A DNA stretch of 64,000 nt from Poecilobothrus nobilitatus (GCA_947095535.1 OX352774.1:175024200-175088199); one strand, 5' to 3'. Counted from the first letter of the stretch, positions 1 through 13,050 are shown. Notes: generated by a model from the sequence alone, not told the origin. Program-made: numbers and translations.

Positions 1-868
1 ATTGTTATTTTTCTTGTGTACACTTTCTTTTACTATATTGTTTTATTTTTCTTTTTATAATTTTCTTTTAATATAAGTAAAAAAAAAAAAACAAAAAAAA
101 AACCAACATAAAAAATTAATCAAAGTCAATCAGAATAACAGAAAAAAAAAAAAAAATTTGTATTCTTTTTATTGATCATACCACCTTTCCGTTTTTATAC
201 GTAGCAGATTACAAAGGTGCTCTTTTGTATTACAAAAAATGACATTTTAAATAAAATGTAAAGTAAAGCGCCCTCATTTTTGTTACCAAACAACCTCTAA
301 ATACAATCGATTAAGAAAATATTACAGAAAAAATAAAAAATTTCATTATATACATTAGTATGCGAAAATATAAAGGCAGAAATTCGAAAGTTTTATGAAT
401 TCAATTGGTTTATTATCAGGTTGACATATTGTTTGTCTTTTACGGCAATTTAAATGTACATTACAATTCGTATAGTCGAGTATCCGTCGATTATATTTCG
501 TGTAGAGGATCCTTGTCCATTTCACTTCTATAAGGTCGTGTATATAGGACGTCTACTATATAAGTCGTTCGTTTATTATTCATATTGGATTTAGCTTCAG
601 TTTTTTAATTTTTTTTTTTTTTTTTAAATAAGTAGTAGCAAAGATTACCTATAAGTATAGTATTATATACTACTTATACAATCTTTGGTAGTAGCTATTA
701 TAGTAGATTATAATAGACACAAATATTATAATTGTGCACCATCTATTATCTTATACAACAATTTTTTATTTATTAATTATTTCTATACAGACTACAATAT
801 ACAGACTATACGACATATACTATTACGATATAAACTATTACGATATAAATGATCACTATTGGATATGA
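1..868. other. AT-rich gene-free stretch
   Basis: No coding region is supported. Positions 1-170 are dominated by A runs. Positions about 440-600 are less biased and contain several CG dinucleotides and a TATATAAG-like string near 560, but no open frame or recognisable element. Positions 650-870 are short TA-rich words such as repeated ATATACTA and ACGATATAAA. Confidence 0.6.
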
Positions 869-940
869 TCTAACCGGAGTTTGAACTCAAAATCTTTCGA
901 ATAAAAAACAGGCCATAAGTCATATTCTCATCTATTATTC
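869..940 (-). mobile_element. Degenerate tRNA-derived SINE head
   Basis: On the minus strand this matches the head of the SINE copies at 4369 and 12808. The match includes the B-box-like word at 877-888 (reverse complement GAGTTCAAACTC) and the adjoining CTTTCG and GGCC..TAAGTCA words in the same order. B boxes are internal RNA polymerase III promoter elements, so this is a tRNA-like head. The body and tail are not recognisable, and no flanking duplication was found. It is an old, partial copy. Confidence 0.5.
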
Positions 941-3900
941 TTCTCCCTCCAATACTCAGAGTGTTGTTACATATTATGAAATTTTTTAATAGCAATGTGG
1001 AAATGTCACGAAAATATATAAATATTTGAGAAGATTGACTTAATTTCTTCAGAAATTTGTATTTTACGTTAAATTCTTGTATAAGATTGAAATATTTATG
1101 TGGAGTTGTGTCTATAATACTCTCAGCATTCTTCGATACACTTATAGCTCAAAACTTTTCATTCGTTTTCTGTCTGTTTGTTTCTGTCCATTTTGTTTGA
1201 CCAACTTAACTGTTTGATGCGCTTTTGCCGTTTCCAATTTCTTTTAATTTCAACCGTACAACTTCCTTGGTTAGTTATACAGAAATCGATATAATATTAG
1301 TAATTTTGTACTGTTTCGTAACCAGCAAACAATTAAATATTCGGTTCGCTATCGGTTGGTCTATCAATTATCATGACTTTAATTTTTCGTTAGCTTTTTT
1401 TTTCAATAGTTTTATTAGTAATTTTAATTCAAACACAAATCCCAAAATAATATGTGAAATTGTATAAAAGTTTGGAGTTTTTATATAATATAGCTACATT
1501 AAAATCATATCTTTTTGCAATTGAAGTTTCCAAAGTTATAGAAAGAAATTAAAAGTATATCTCAAGATTCTGGTATATAGGTGGCATTAAAAGACGGACT
1601 GGTGCAAAATATTTGAAACTTTCATAATAATAATTTATTAGCACAATAATTATGATTGGAAATTTAAAAAACAAGTTAATTTTTGAAATTTTCATATTAT
1701 TTTGTGTACCACTGTTGATTTGAAAAACAAAAAAAAAAAAAAATAATAAAAAAAAGTTTACACAAAAAAGACTTACAAAATTTTTCCACTTAATTTTTTC
1801 TATCGATATCGGCAATATTTACATTAAAAAGGAAGTAATCTGTCAAACTTTGGAAAATTCTGACAATAATTTAAAAAAGGACTAAAATTTAAGTTTCTAT
1901 ATCAAGGTGAGTGAATAAGAGTAAAATTTAAAAAAATTTAATTTAAAGTATTTTGAATAGAAATTTTCCTTATTTTATCTAAAAGATATTCAAAACTTAG
2001 TTTTTAAACAAATTGAATTGATTCACTTTTTAAACAGGTATATAAGTACTTACTTAAAAAATACAAATTTCTGAAAAAATAATGAAGACGATTATAGTGG
2101 AGACAAGAAGGTTTCTTAATTGTCTTCTCATCAAAAAAAAAAAAATACAAAGAAACAGCTAAGATTAATAAAAGACTTTAGTCCATTTATAATTTTCATA
2201 ATCAAATTTCAACTCAATTATTGACAATATTTATATTTACAATTTATGGGCATCAAATCATCAATATATTTAAAATTGAATATAATAAAAAAATTTTTTA
2301 AAGAACTCAAATATTTACATAAAGCAATTAGTTAAACGTTTTTATTTTAAACTTTTATATTTATTTTATATATTTATTTATTTTAATTTTTACATGACAA
2401 TTAAAATAAACAAAGAAAATCCATTTTCTTGTCATATGATATTTTCTTTCATTACATCATTCAATTACTTGTTTTCCTTTTAAGACAGGACAAGCCTATA
2501 TTCAAAAATCTGATATTTTCAAAAAAAAAATTCAATTATTTTATTTTTTGATTTTTTTCTTTTTGTTTTTTCTTATTTTTAAGATAAAATGAAATTTAAA
2601 ACTGTGGGGTAAAAACTTATTGCAATATAACAAACAGCTGATATGAAATTTTGGATGCCGCACATCATCAAAACATACGTCTATTGACAGGAGATTTTCA
2701 GATTCTTTTGTTATGTTCCAAAAAAGAAAAAAAAACAAAAACCAAAAAAAACAACAACAAAATTATTCATAACTTGTATGTGAATTGTATCTACAAATTT
2801 TCGCGTATATAGGCATTCCATTGCGCCTTTATGAAAGGAAATCGTGTTCCATTCACAAAAACTACAAGGAAAACGAAAAGAAAATAACAAAAAAAAAAAA
2901 ATATAACCCAAATCAAAATAATAACAAATATACAAAAAAACAAAAAAAAAAAAATATCCTTTTGTTGTGCAAAAAGAAAAACAAAACAAAAAACGAGAGA
3001 AGTAATTTTTTTTTTTCTTTCTGTTTCTCCTTTATTTTATTTTAGACAAAAAAAAAAAAAAAAAAATTGGTACAATTCTTTTTATTTTTTAGTAATTGAA
3101 TTCAGTTGGTTGATAACTTGTTGCATGTTTCTTGTGTGGTACAAAAAGAAAAAAAAAAAAAAAATTAAAAAAGAAAAAACTAAATTACAAACAATAAAAA
3201 AAAAAAAGAAAAAGAAAAAAGAGATTGAAAAAATGTCAGGATAATAAAGGAAAATTTATTGAAATGAAATACAATTTATTACAATATACTACATATATAT
3301 AATATAATATCAATGTAGGTATTAAATGTATGTATGTATGTATGTTTATAAAGTTATATAAATAAAAAACATATTTAAAAATAAAAAAGTATATAAAAAA
3401 AAAAAAAAACATAGGTACATACATGAATATAAATAATTTTTAATTTACGTACAAGTGTATTTGAATTCATTGTAAAATTTTTGCAAAAATACTTTTTACA
3501 GATCACATTTTAGAGACAATTTTTTTTTTTTTCCAGGAAAATATTTTTTGTTTTTTGTCCTTTTTTTGTTTTTTTTTTTTTTTTTTTTTTTGTAATTTTA
3601 AGGTGTTCTTTTGTTAATACATAAAACACTTTGTACATATTAAAATTTTTTTTTTGTTTTTATTTTTTTGTGATATTGAAATTACTTGAATCAATTAAAC
3701 TTTTAAAGATTTTTAAATCTTAAATAAAAAAAAAAAGTAATTATATATTTAATATTATATATAACAAAAAAAAAAAAAAAAACATAAACAGCTAAAGTTA
3801 TAATTAGTTTTAAAATAAATATTAAAATATTATATAAAACTATAATTAAATTTTTTTTTTTTTTTAGAAATTGTAATTGCGGTCTGGAAAGTAAAAGTAA

Positions 3901-4354
3901 AAAATTAAAAGGTAAATTTTTGTATATACGTTTGCGTTTTTATTTAAAAAGGAGTTTTTAAATACAACATATTGAATTCGTATTCAAAATATTTGGCCTT
4001 ATTAATGTTAAACGTATTAGTTTTTAATAAAAATAAAAACACACATGTATACTTTAACTTATATAAGTATATACTTCTGTCAGAAATAACCGGGGTTGCA
4101 CGGGTTAGTCTTTCCATACATATATAAAAAAAAAAACAAAAACACATAGAAAAACTTTTAAAGAATTTTCTCAAATTGCCTTCTATGTGTAAATGTTCTA
4201 AGAGATTTTAATTTGTTATACATAAACATATATATATGTCCTATTTGATAAGGAAGACGACAGTTAAAATGTTTGAAGTCTATCTTTCAAACCATTTAAA
4301 ATTGAAAGCAAAAAAAAAACGAAAATATCTTTAAACAAATTTAATGCAACAAAA
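941..4354. other. AT-rich gene-free stretch with homopolymers
   Basis: Short open frames here (for example 1225-1467 and 2711-3045) are low-complexity F/I/K/N-rich translations of T and A runs and are not credible genes. There are many A/T runs of 10-20 bases, most densely at 2700-3240 and 3520-3870, and a TATG microsatellite near 3327-3345. No RNA gene or element is recognised. Confidence 0.6.
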
Positions 4355-4368
4355 GACTAAGGCAATAT

Positions 4369-4619
4369 CTAACCAATAGTGCATTGCATAAGTCACCGGT
4401 CTTTCAGGCGAAAGGTCTCGGGTTCAAACCCTGGTCAGCTCAAAAATAATATATATATAAAAAAATATAACAAAATAATGTAAACAAAATATTAAATACA
4501 AATATGTAATTCATTACTTGTACCGAGATGGCCCACATGGCGAAAGCAAAAGGGTCCTAAAAATATCGACAGATATCTAAATATCTGGATGATATATATC
4601 TAATATAAAAAAAAAAAAA
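4369..4619 (+). mobile_element. tRNA-derived SINE, complete copy
   Basis: A tRNA-like head (from CTAACCAATAGTG) carries a canonical B box GGTTCAAACCC at 4421-4431. It is followed by an A-rich linker, a conserved body word ATGGCCCACATGG near 4526 and an A tail ending at 4619. It is flanked by an imperfect 14-bp target-site duplication: GACTAAGGCAATAT at 4355-4368 and GATTAAGGGAATAT at 4620-4633 (12 of 14 identical). This is the structure of a pol III-transcribed element mobilised by a LINE reverse transcriptase. A copy of the same family lies at 12808-13050, and a tail fragment at 14013. About 250 bp is a normal SINE length. Confidence 0.82.
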
Positions 4620-4633
4620 GATTAAGGGAATAT

Positions 4634-5660
4634 GATAAAAAAATTCTTTTTGAATTTATTTTGGTCGTCTTGGGCAAAATTGGACATAATTGGCTAACAA
4701 AAATATTTTTTTATGTTTTGTCGATACTAAGATGAATTAACGAATTCAAAGTCTCTTTAAGTGAATTCTGGATAATAAATTATTTTAATAGTTTCCTGAG
4801 TTGAGATTTTATATCAATTTAAAGCATTCAACAGATTCTATAGAATTCGTATATGGCAAACATTTGCCATCTTTTCCTTATTTTTCCGATGACAAAAAAT
4901 AAAAATATTAAATTTAACAACAAGAGATAAAATAATTGTTTTAAAATTGTGATGAATTTGTCATCTTTTCATCTATTCACTCTATACTATACTATACATC
5001 TATACTATACAAGTACAAAAATCTAGAAAAGTAAAAATCTAGGTTAGTTTAAAAAGCATGAAATCATAATATGTTAGACATAATTATTTGTGAATAATTT
5101 GTGTGTGTGTAATAAGGATTGCTTCTGTGATAGTTAGTCAAAATTGTAACACTCGATTTAAAAAAATTATTAAGTTAGCTTCTGTTAAGCACGTTGGTGA
5201 AGTGTTATTCGGCAATTAATATAATATAAAATAAAATAACAAAAAAGTTCCAATATCTAGAAAAGGACTAATAATAGATAATTTTTTTTCTAGTTTTAGC
5301 CCCAGGAATCGCCTCCTGAAATATTTGCACTCTTATGTGAAACAACCTGTGTATATATTATAAATTATAATTAATATCATATTTATAATATATAATAAAA
5401 TAATAATAACAAATAATTCTTGTATTCTGGTATATCTTTTATAAATAGCAACAGTCCAGTAATCAACGGTTTAGTGAAATTAATGATTACAAAAACTGAA
5501 GCTTAATCAAGTCGGAATAAATTACTTAGTAGATGCCCTATGCTCCTTGGCAAAGAAATAAAATATATAAATTGTAACTAATAGCTAATACATTATTGAA
5601 ATATGTCTTATCATGCGCTTATTAACTACTGTGCTTATTAACATTTTGTTTAGGACTTTC
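4634..5660. other. AT-rich gene-free stretch
   Basis: No open frame of note. There is a small CTATACTATACTATAC-type array near 4979-5010 and a GTGTGTGTG tract at 5101. The sequence around 5290-5350 is somewhat less AT-rich (CCCCAGGAATCGCCTCC) and could be an unrecognised repeat fragment, but nothing supports a name. Confidence 0.5.
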
Positions 5661-5739
5661 GTTAGGCTAGTGGACCAAAACAGTGTGGGTTTGGAAACAC
5701 CAAGACAGTGTGGGTTTGAATTCCACAAAAAAAAAACCC
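5661..5739 (+). mobile_element. tRNA-like SINE head with internal duplication
   Basis: The A-box-like word TTAGGCTAGTGG (5662-5673) and B-box-like GGGTTTGAATTCC (5711-5723) are followed by an A run. The 14-bp word ACAGTGTGGGTTTG occurs twice, at 5680-5693 and 5705-5718, giving a 25-bp-period duplication covering the B box. The GTGTGGGTT(T/C)GAAT word is shared with the minus-strand SINE at 14137-14332, suggesting a common tRNA-like head. No body or target-site duplication is seen. It is a fragment. Confidence 0.45.
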
Positions 5740-7177
5740 CTCTTTGATTATTGAAATTTGTAATATTTTGACGTAATGTATTTTTTTTTCAATAAAACAT
5801 TTATAACAAAAATAAAGAATCATATTTTTAAGAATTAGATTTAGTATTAAAATCCTTTAAATATAACCTATGTATATAGTAACGGATCCACTTAACAATT
5901 TTTATTTCAAGTCCTTAAAGTATTTCTTCATTTATATATCTTCGTTTATTACTATTTACATTAAGTATTAGAATAAATAATAGAGTCCTTATTCTCTTTC
6001 ATTTATAAGGATCAGGTTGAAGGGTTTTTTCAAGTTTAAACTTTTCGTCTAAAAATATTTTTAAACAAAACAAAAACCATACCATCTATAAGAAAATTTT
6101 TAATTTTTGTTCTTTTCAAAAAATTAATTTCTAATTTCAAAATTATTTATTAATATACTGATTCATCTTTTGATACTGAATTAATATATTACCTAATATT
6201 TTATAATGTATACAATATTGTATGGTGCATTATTCCTGATTTAAATATCATTCCTTTTTTATCTTTTGATTATATTATATATACCTTTCAACATTTAATA
6301 CAATTAAAAATAAAAAAAATATAAAAAAAAAAATGTGTAGAGAGGAAACAGTTAAATAATATTCAGTTTCCTGAAAGTTCTCATAGTTCTTAAGTATTTA
6401 TCTATGATATCAAATATACACCCCCACATTCATGAATATTATTTATTATTTTTATTTTATACATCTATAGATATGTATATATAAAGATCTTTATAACTAT
6501 ATAATTAAATATGTATGAACAGAAAAGATCCATTTCTTGGTTCTATATGTATTATTATATTCATTAAATTGCATAAATTAAGAAAATACAAAACATACCC
6601 ATAAAAGAAGCAGTATTCGATACTTAAGAGAGCACTACTGGAATTAATTCATGATGAACTACTTTAAACCTTTTTAACAAGCTGTTCCCACGTTTTTTAA
6701 TTCATCATTTTTCAAAATCAAAATATAACGCAACAACAGAACACAACAAATTAAATTTGATCTAGATTATATATATAAAAAAAAAAAAACAAAAATATTT
6801 AGAAATAAATTGTGCGCCATTTGCTTTTTTTTTTTTTTTATATTCACATCTTTTTTTCTTTTAAATTGAATCCACGAATCCATAATCACATTAAAATCAT
6901 CGTCTGTCTTGTCTACAACGAAAAATGAAACGATCTACAGATTACAAAAAAAAAAAAAAAAAAATAACAAAAAAAAAAAATTATGATTAAAAAATGATCT
7001 GTCGGTTCTTGTATATACCAGCAAATTTATTTATTTTTTCTTTTTATAATGTTAGGCTTCTGCATCTTTCCCTTGGATTATAAGTTCTTAAGATATATAT
7101 ATATATATATATATATTCTATCAAACTGTACCAGAAAAAAAATTAAAAATTTTATACAGATTTTCATGAGTTTTATG

Positions 7178-7249
7178 CTGTTATCGTCATTGTCGTCGTT
7201 GTCGTCATTATCATCATCGTAGTCGTCTTCATCATCATCATCATCATTC
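7178..7249. repeat. Interrupted trinucleotide repeat (GTC/ATC)
   Basis: This is a run of mixed triplets (GTC, GTT, ATC, TCA) ending in five tandem ATC units. Read on the minus strand in one frame it gives about 20 Asp/Asn/Glu residues in a row, but that frame is bounded by stops and runs into AT-rich sequence. It is best called an imperfect microsatellite rather than an exon. Confidence 0.7.
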
Positions 7250-9202
7250 AATCGCTATATCATTTTAATGATTATCATCATATAATCAGTATTTGTTAAC
7301 GTTCTCTCGTTAAATATTCTTATATTTACTGGCTGACTGACTGACTGTGTTATTACTTTTGTTGTAAATTTGTTGTTAAATTAATAGGTACTATGTTGTT
7401 ATTTTACTGTATATGTTGTATGAAAAAAAATAATAAAAAAATAAAAAAAAAATTACAGAAAAACAGATTATTTTTCAGTTCACTCAATGAAAAAAAAAAA
7501 ACAAAAATTGTATCTACAAATTTAATATTAAAATTCATCAGCCATATTTTCTTTTGAAAAGAAATGTTCGACCGCACGAAACAGGAAAACGCTTCTCAAG
7601 TTTCTATCATAATCATGATAATCATAATCATTGCCATCATTCATCAACAATCATTTGTTATAATCAAAGAAATAAATCGCAATTTTTAAAATTAAACTCA
7701 AAAAAAAAAAAAAAACAAAAACAATCAAAATCACTCAGAAGATGAAAATGAGAACGGGAACATTCACAAGAAATAAAAGCAAAAAGTAAAAAAAATGTTG
7801 GCGCAGAAAATGAGATGGATAAATGTAAAAAAAAAAAAAAATCTCTAGATATTATTATTTTTTTTTCGTCTTAAATTTTTTATTTTTGATACCAATCATT
7901 AGTATATACCATTTTAACAACCATCATTAGTTTTTTTTTTTTTTTTTTTTTTGAAAATCTAGAAATTAATGAAAGAGGATCTCTTCAAATGTGTAATGAG
8001 TACTGAAATTAAGAATTTAACAGAAAATCAACGGCAACAACAACAACAAAAATAATTGCAAAGATTTTCAGTAAAGGCGCAGTAAAGGAAAAGTAAAAAA
8101 CAAAAAAAAAAAAAACAAAATCTCAAGTTATTAAAGCAGGAGTATAGTAGCCTGTTTTTACAGGAGTAAGAAAATAGTTATAGTTATACTCGTAATATAC
8201 CCTATAAATATAACATTCATTCACATCAATAATGGTTGATTTCAAAATAATTTAAAAAAAAAAAACAAAAAAAAAGGAAATTAAATGAAATGTAAAAAAT
8301 GTTTTTTTTTTTCCTCTTCAAAAAAAGGTATTAAATTTTCGGGGCTGGACTGGATAATTACTTGATAAATTACTATGCTGCTGTTTCAAGATATTAAATT
8401 TATTTATTTATTTATTTTTTTTTTGTTTTTTGTTGTATCTGAAAATTACATTTGGTAGAAATTGCAAGAAAAAAAGGTATTCAAAAAAGAAAAAAAAAAA
8501 GCGGCTAAAAACAGTAGCTACAATCATATTAATTTTTTTTTTTTTGTATTTTAAATTTTCTGGTATATTTATGTCATAATCAAAAAACAAAAAATAAAAA
8601 AATTAAAAAAAAACATGATGGTTTAGTCCTATTACCAATCATATACTTTTCAAGGATATTCATAAAAATATCATTACTATATATTTCTTATGAAATAAGT
8701 CTCGAAATTCTGAAATGTTGAAAAGTAGAATTTTTTTTTTTTTTTTTTTAGAATTCCGGGGATTATTTAATCAAAAATTCTATTGTTTCCTGATTGATGT
8801 AATAAGGATAACGATAACTTTTAGCATGCTTCAATTCTTTAATTTTTTTTTTTTTTGTTTTAATTTCTTTTCTTTTTTTGTTTTGTTTTTCTTGGAAATG
8901 AGAACTTATAGCTAAGAGACTAATGAAACATCTTCAAAATTTTTCGTGCAATGGAAAACCGCATCTATTAATATTTTTAACATATTGGTCCACATAAAAA
9001 TTGTATTTTAGAACGCTTTTATAGGATGATTTCTCAAAATAAAGAATTACTTATAATTTATTGGTATATGTAATAAGGGAAGAAGAGGATAAAAAAAAAA
9101 TATATATATATATATATATAACAGTTTAATTATAGGTTATATTTAAAAAAAACAAATTCTCATTTAAGGATTTCTTTTCTTTTATTTTATATACCAATCT
9201 GT

Positions 9203-9203
9203 G

Positions 9204-9238
<35 letters not shown>
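9203..9238. repeat. (TAA)n microsatellite
   Basis: About 12 uninterrupted TAA units can be read directly from the sequence. Confidence 0.9.
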
Positions 9239-9439
9239 TTTGAGATAGAAATATTTTAAAACCATATTTTAAAAGTAAATTGAGGATCAATCATAAATCC
9301 AATTTTTAAAATGAAAGAGCGGAAAATTATAATTAATACGTTCTATTGTATATATATTTATAGTCTTGTTTTTTTTTTTTTTAATTTTGCTTTTATAAAT
9401 TGAGGACCTGCTATATTTTTATCATGATTTAAATAAAAT

Positions 9440-9625
9440 CCATTGTTTCCGTATCCATTTCTTATCTCTACTCCCTAGCCAATACAGTGCGTCCGCAGGT
9501 AAGGGTTTCATCCCATTATATTGGATAAAGCGGGAGGTGGGTTTAGTCAGTTAAAATCTGCCACTACCAAGGAGGCAATTCTTGGTGTTTTGGAAGATTC
9601 CTACCTCTCTTAGAAAAAAAAAAAA
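9440..9625 (+). mobile_element. SINE-body repeat, 5'-truncated copy
   Basis: This shares a long ordered set of words with 44938-45181, 21850-22031 and, inverted, 63861-64000: ATCTCTACTCCCTA, TTTCATCCCATTATATTGG, GGAGGTGGGTTTAGTCAGT, CTACCAAGGAGG, TTCTTGGTGT, GGAAGATTCC, and CTTAG followed by an A tail. The A tail (9614-9625) marks the 3' end. In the copy at 21705 a tRNA-like head precedes the same body, so these are interpreted as SINE bodies. No clear target-site duplication is seen. Confidence 0.7.
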
Positions 9626-10169
9626 TAGAGCATTCAATTAAACTTTGTAGGTACATTTAATATGAAAATGTATTAACGGTAAATTTATAAAATATTCTAA
9701 ATCAAATAATCTATAACTGCAGTCTTATACGAAAAGGAGGAGATGCTTTATCTAAGAATTTATTATATAGGTAAATAATCAAAAATTTAAGTATATAATC
9801 TTAAGAAAAAGTACTGTCTGCGGGTGAACTATTATAGATGGGACATTAAATAAAACTAAATATATACTATTTAAGAGTTTAAGTATAATCTAAGGTCTGT
9901 TTCCGTGGAACATAATGGGCTTACAAAAAGAAAACGATCTAATCATAAGTAATGAGATATGATTTGTAAAATTTCAAAGTAGTACATATAGGTTTTCAGT
10001 TCATTATACATACTTAAGAACATAGTATAAAAGTTTCTTTAAATAAATCTATGGTCAAACAATTTTGCCACGTTCTATTTATTATCCTATCGATAATTTG
10101 ATTCTATAAATAATTTTAAAAATATTTAATGAAAAACTTAATTTAGGTCTCGTTTTTAAAACATTTTTC
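9626..10169. other. AT-rich stretch, nothing recognised
   Basis: No open frame of note, no tRNA-like element and no long microsatellite. The bases are ordinary AT-rich sequence between two repeats. Confidence 0.5.
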
Positions 10170-11065
10170 CCAAAAAAATTTTGAAATATTTTTTTACTAG
10201 TTTCACTCTATCTGTTCATCTGTTCATTTGTCGCATACTGTTTACAGAACTTTTACATCGTTTAAAATGGAACAATGAAATTTTAATCATGGATCTCATT
10301 AAAAATTTAATGTTGTGCAACAATCTTTTTATGTGGCTTCATTCATTATCGAGCTTATAGCCTATTAAAGTTTGAAAAAAAGTTCAATTTTAAATTTTTA
10401 TATCTCAAATTCCGCATATTTTCAATCTAAAAACGACAAACATTCAAACAACAGAACATTTTTTCAAACAACTTTTTTTAAGGTTTATAAATCAATATAA
10501 AAATTACATATATTTTTTTAAAATTTATAATACGTAAATTTACCTTTATATAAAAACAATATTTTTTAATATGTTTTAGTTTCTCAGTAAATATCAGAAA
10601 CATTTTTATCCAGAACCTTGAAATTTTGAGACTAAGAAGATATTTGAAAATTATAGCACAACTTACTGCCAATAGAAATTAAAAATGTCTGTTGTTCCCT
10701 TCTGTTTAACAACCTTCAAAAATCTAAGATTCTAAAAATTTTTAAACACCTGTAACGTGATACCTATACTTATGTAAATTGATCGTTAATATAAGCATAC
10801 AAATTAAGGCGATATTATTGTATTTGTAATTGTATGACGTGTTAAAGGCTTTTGTTAATTATAAAGATTTATCATAAAACTAAAGAAAGTGTTTCGTGAA
10901 TTTTGACAATTTTTCCTTTATATAAAAAAGTTCGTAAAAAAAAAAATCACCCAAATTTGATGCAAAAGTATAGTCATATTTCTAAAATACTTTTTATTAT
11001 CTTTTAGAAAATGAAAGGTTCGCACCTTTATAAACCTATTAGTTTACCTGCCTTCTATCTTTATT
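10170..11065 (+). repeat. Dispersed repeat with TCACTCTGTCCG signature, copy 1
   Basis: It shares order and wording with 24930-25745: the TTTCACTCT.TCTG run, 'AATGTTGT.CAACAA', 'TTTTCAATCT.AAAACG', 'ATAAATCAATAT.AAAA', 'GTAAATTTACC.TTAT', 'ACACCTGTAAC', 'TTTGATGCAA' and a closing 'GAAAATG...TTATAAACC...TGCCTTC'. It has no open frame longer than about 64 codons. Repeats with a CTGTCCGTCCG-type word followed by 'GAGCT.TAG' are common in arthropod introns, but I cannot assign a superfamily. No terminal inverted repeats or target duplication were identified. Confidence 0.6.
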
Positions 11066-12807
11066 TTAGTATCAAATTCAACAATGTCCAAATTTTAAAA
11101 CTATGAAAAACGATAAAGATTAATATTTTCTGAATGGTGTATATGGTATATAAGAAAAGATATAAGGAGAATTAAAATGCACAATATCTAAGTTCATTTC
11201 ATTGTATGAAATTTTTTATTTTGATTCTTTATTTTTTAACTTTAAGTTATTTGATTATTTTACTTAGTATATGCACAGTAATTTAACACATTTTAAATAA
11301 CATAAACATTGATTAATATGAGAAATCAAATTAAATTAAAATATTAAAGCATTTCTTAAATAAAAGAATGCCGGAACTTTTCACAAAATACAAAAAAAAA
11401 AAAAAAAAAACAAATTATTTTTCTCCCATTTTTACAGCATCTTTTTTATATTTTTTCATCATTCATTATTATTCATTCACTCAATAAAAATTATAAAAAG
11501 AAACAAAAAAAAAAAAAAACCTTAATAAAGTTAATCCTTGAAAAATCATTTATATTTATTAATATGAAATAAATTAATGTCGGAGTATCAATCATTATAA
11601 ATGCAATTTATGCGTAGGTATTTCAATTTTTAAACACACATACAATATATATATATAGGACCTATATATGTATGCATACATAAATACATACTAATTTATA
11701 TTATGTAGAAAATTTTAAATTTATATTTATAAATATGTATATATTCTATATGTATTTATATATATGCGCACATATAAATACATAATATATAGTATGCATA
11801 TATTTAATATTTATTAAGATACAGTATGTGTAAGTATATAAAAAAAATTAAGCTGCGGAAATGTGTCATCATCATTATCTTTTAAGTTGTTTGCATTTTT
11901 GTGTTTTTTTTTTCTTTTTTATATTAGACTTATTTCGAAGTTGTTTTTTTTTATTTTGTTTTTTTTAATATTTTTATTTACTTAGTTTCAAGTTTTTTTT
12001 TTTTTTTTCGTTCATTCCAACAAGCCCTGAATAGCACATTTTAAATGATGATAACTCTGAATAAAAAAAAAAAAAAAAAAATCGCTCACGTTAAAACGAT
12101 CCATCATTTTGAGATGAAAAAAAAAATGAACCCTAGAAAGACAACGACAAGTACAAATTACCCGAGGAGACGATGCGTCGTCACAATCATAAAAACGAAA
12201 ACCAAAAAAAAAAAAAATATAAAAAAAATAATAAATAAAACAAAATGAATTCTCAGTAAATTAAAGAGAACCCATCATAATAAAACTATATATAATATAA
12301 TAATGTGTATATGCATACATACACTACATACCTATATACAAATTTGAATTGTGTGTCTCCATTAGTACTTTGTTTTGTTGTTATTTGAATCGGAAAATGT
12401 ACTGTAGAGTTTTTGTGTAATTTTTATATATGATTTGAAGGAAAGTATTTTAGAATTATTATTATTTCACAAACCAGACCCAAAATCCTATTAATAATAT
12501 AATATACTTATATTATGTATATATATATATATAGTTATGAAACATATTATAATACAATATATGTGGACATTTGAAATTTGTTAGTACAATATTTCATATT
12601 TAGAATTTGTACTTGTCAAACCTGATGTGTGATACCATAGTATCTAATTAATTCGTTGCTTACTCCTCATGTACTTTATGTAAAACAGTAGTCGAAGTAT
12701 CAGTTCAATGTTTATTTTGTTTTGAAAAGAAATAGTTAAGTAAATTTTGGATCAATCTTTAAAAAACCGAATGGTTATAAGTTCGATTTTTCTACAAATG
12801 AATTTCT
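11066..12807. other. AT-rich gene-free stretch
   Basis: It contains TATA/CATA-rich microsatellite-like sequence at 11640-11800 and 12490-12560, plus several A/T runs. The 67-residue frame at 12045-12248 is mostly Lys/Thr codons from A runs. Only positions 12120-12190 are less biased. No gene or element is supported. Confidence 0.55.
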
Positions 12808-13050
12808 TTATCTGACCAATGGTGCAGTGCGTAAGTTACCGGTATTTCAGACGAAAGATTTCGGGTTCAAACTCTGGTCAGATCAAAAATAATATATAAA
12901 GTATAATAAAATAATGTAAACAAAATATTAAATATAATTATAATTGAATACTTGTACCGAGATGGCCCACATGCTACAGGCAAAGGGTCCTTAAAATATC
13001 GACAGATATTCATATCTAGACGATAATAATATAAAAAAAAAAAAAAAAAA
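12808..13050 (+). mobile_element. tRNA-derived SINE, second copy of the 4369 family
   Basis: The head TCTGACCAATGGTGCAGTGC (from about 12811) carries an A-box-like segment and the B box GGTTCAAACTC at 12864-12874. The same A-rich linker and the ATGGCCCACATGC body word follow near 12961, and an 18-base A tail ends at 13050. It aligns with 4369-4619 along its whole length. A target-site duplication is not clear: TTTCTTTAT before and TTTGTTTAG after are only weakly similar. Confidence 0.8.

Larger units (their letters stand above)
5740..9439. other. AT-rich gene-free stretch rich in simple repeats
   Basis: No coding region is supported; the 63-residue frame at 7554-7745 is a translation of ATC/CAT repeats followed by an A run. 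The stretch holds (TA)n near 7091-7116, mixed GTC/ATC/TCA trinucleotides at 7178-7249, a GACT run near 7331-7347, CAT/AATCAT repeats near 7600-7650, (CAA)n near 8035-8050 and (TAA)n at 9203-9238. T runs of up to about 22 bases occur, for example at 7931-7952. Confidence 0.6.

Noticed and set aside
440..600. Possible LTR promoter (TATATAAG word in a less-biased patch)
   Set aside because: No terminal repeat partner, primer-binding site, polypurine tract or gag/pol frame was found.
3325..3345. Possible CRISPR-like or telomere-like array
   Set aside because: It is a plain TATG microsatellite; no spaced direct repeats or telomeric units occur anywhere in the window.
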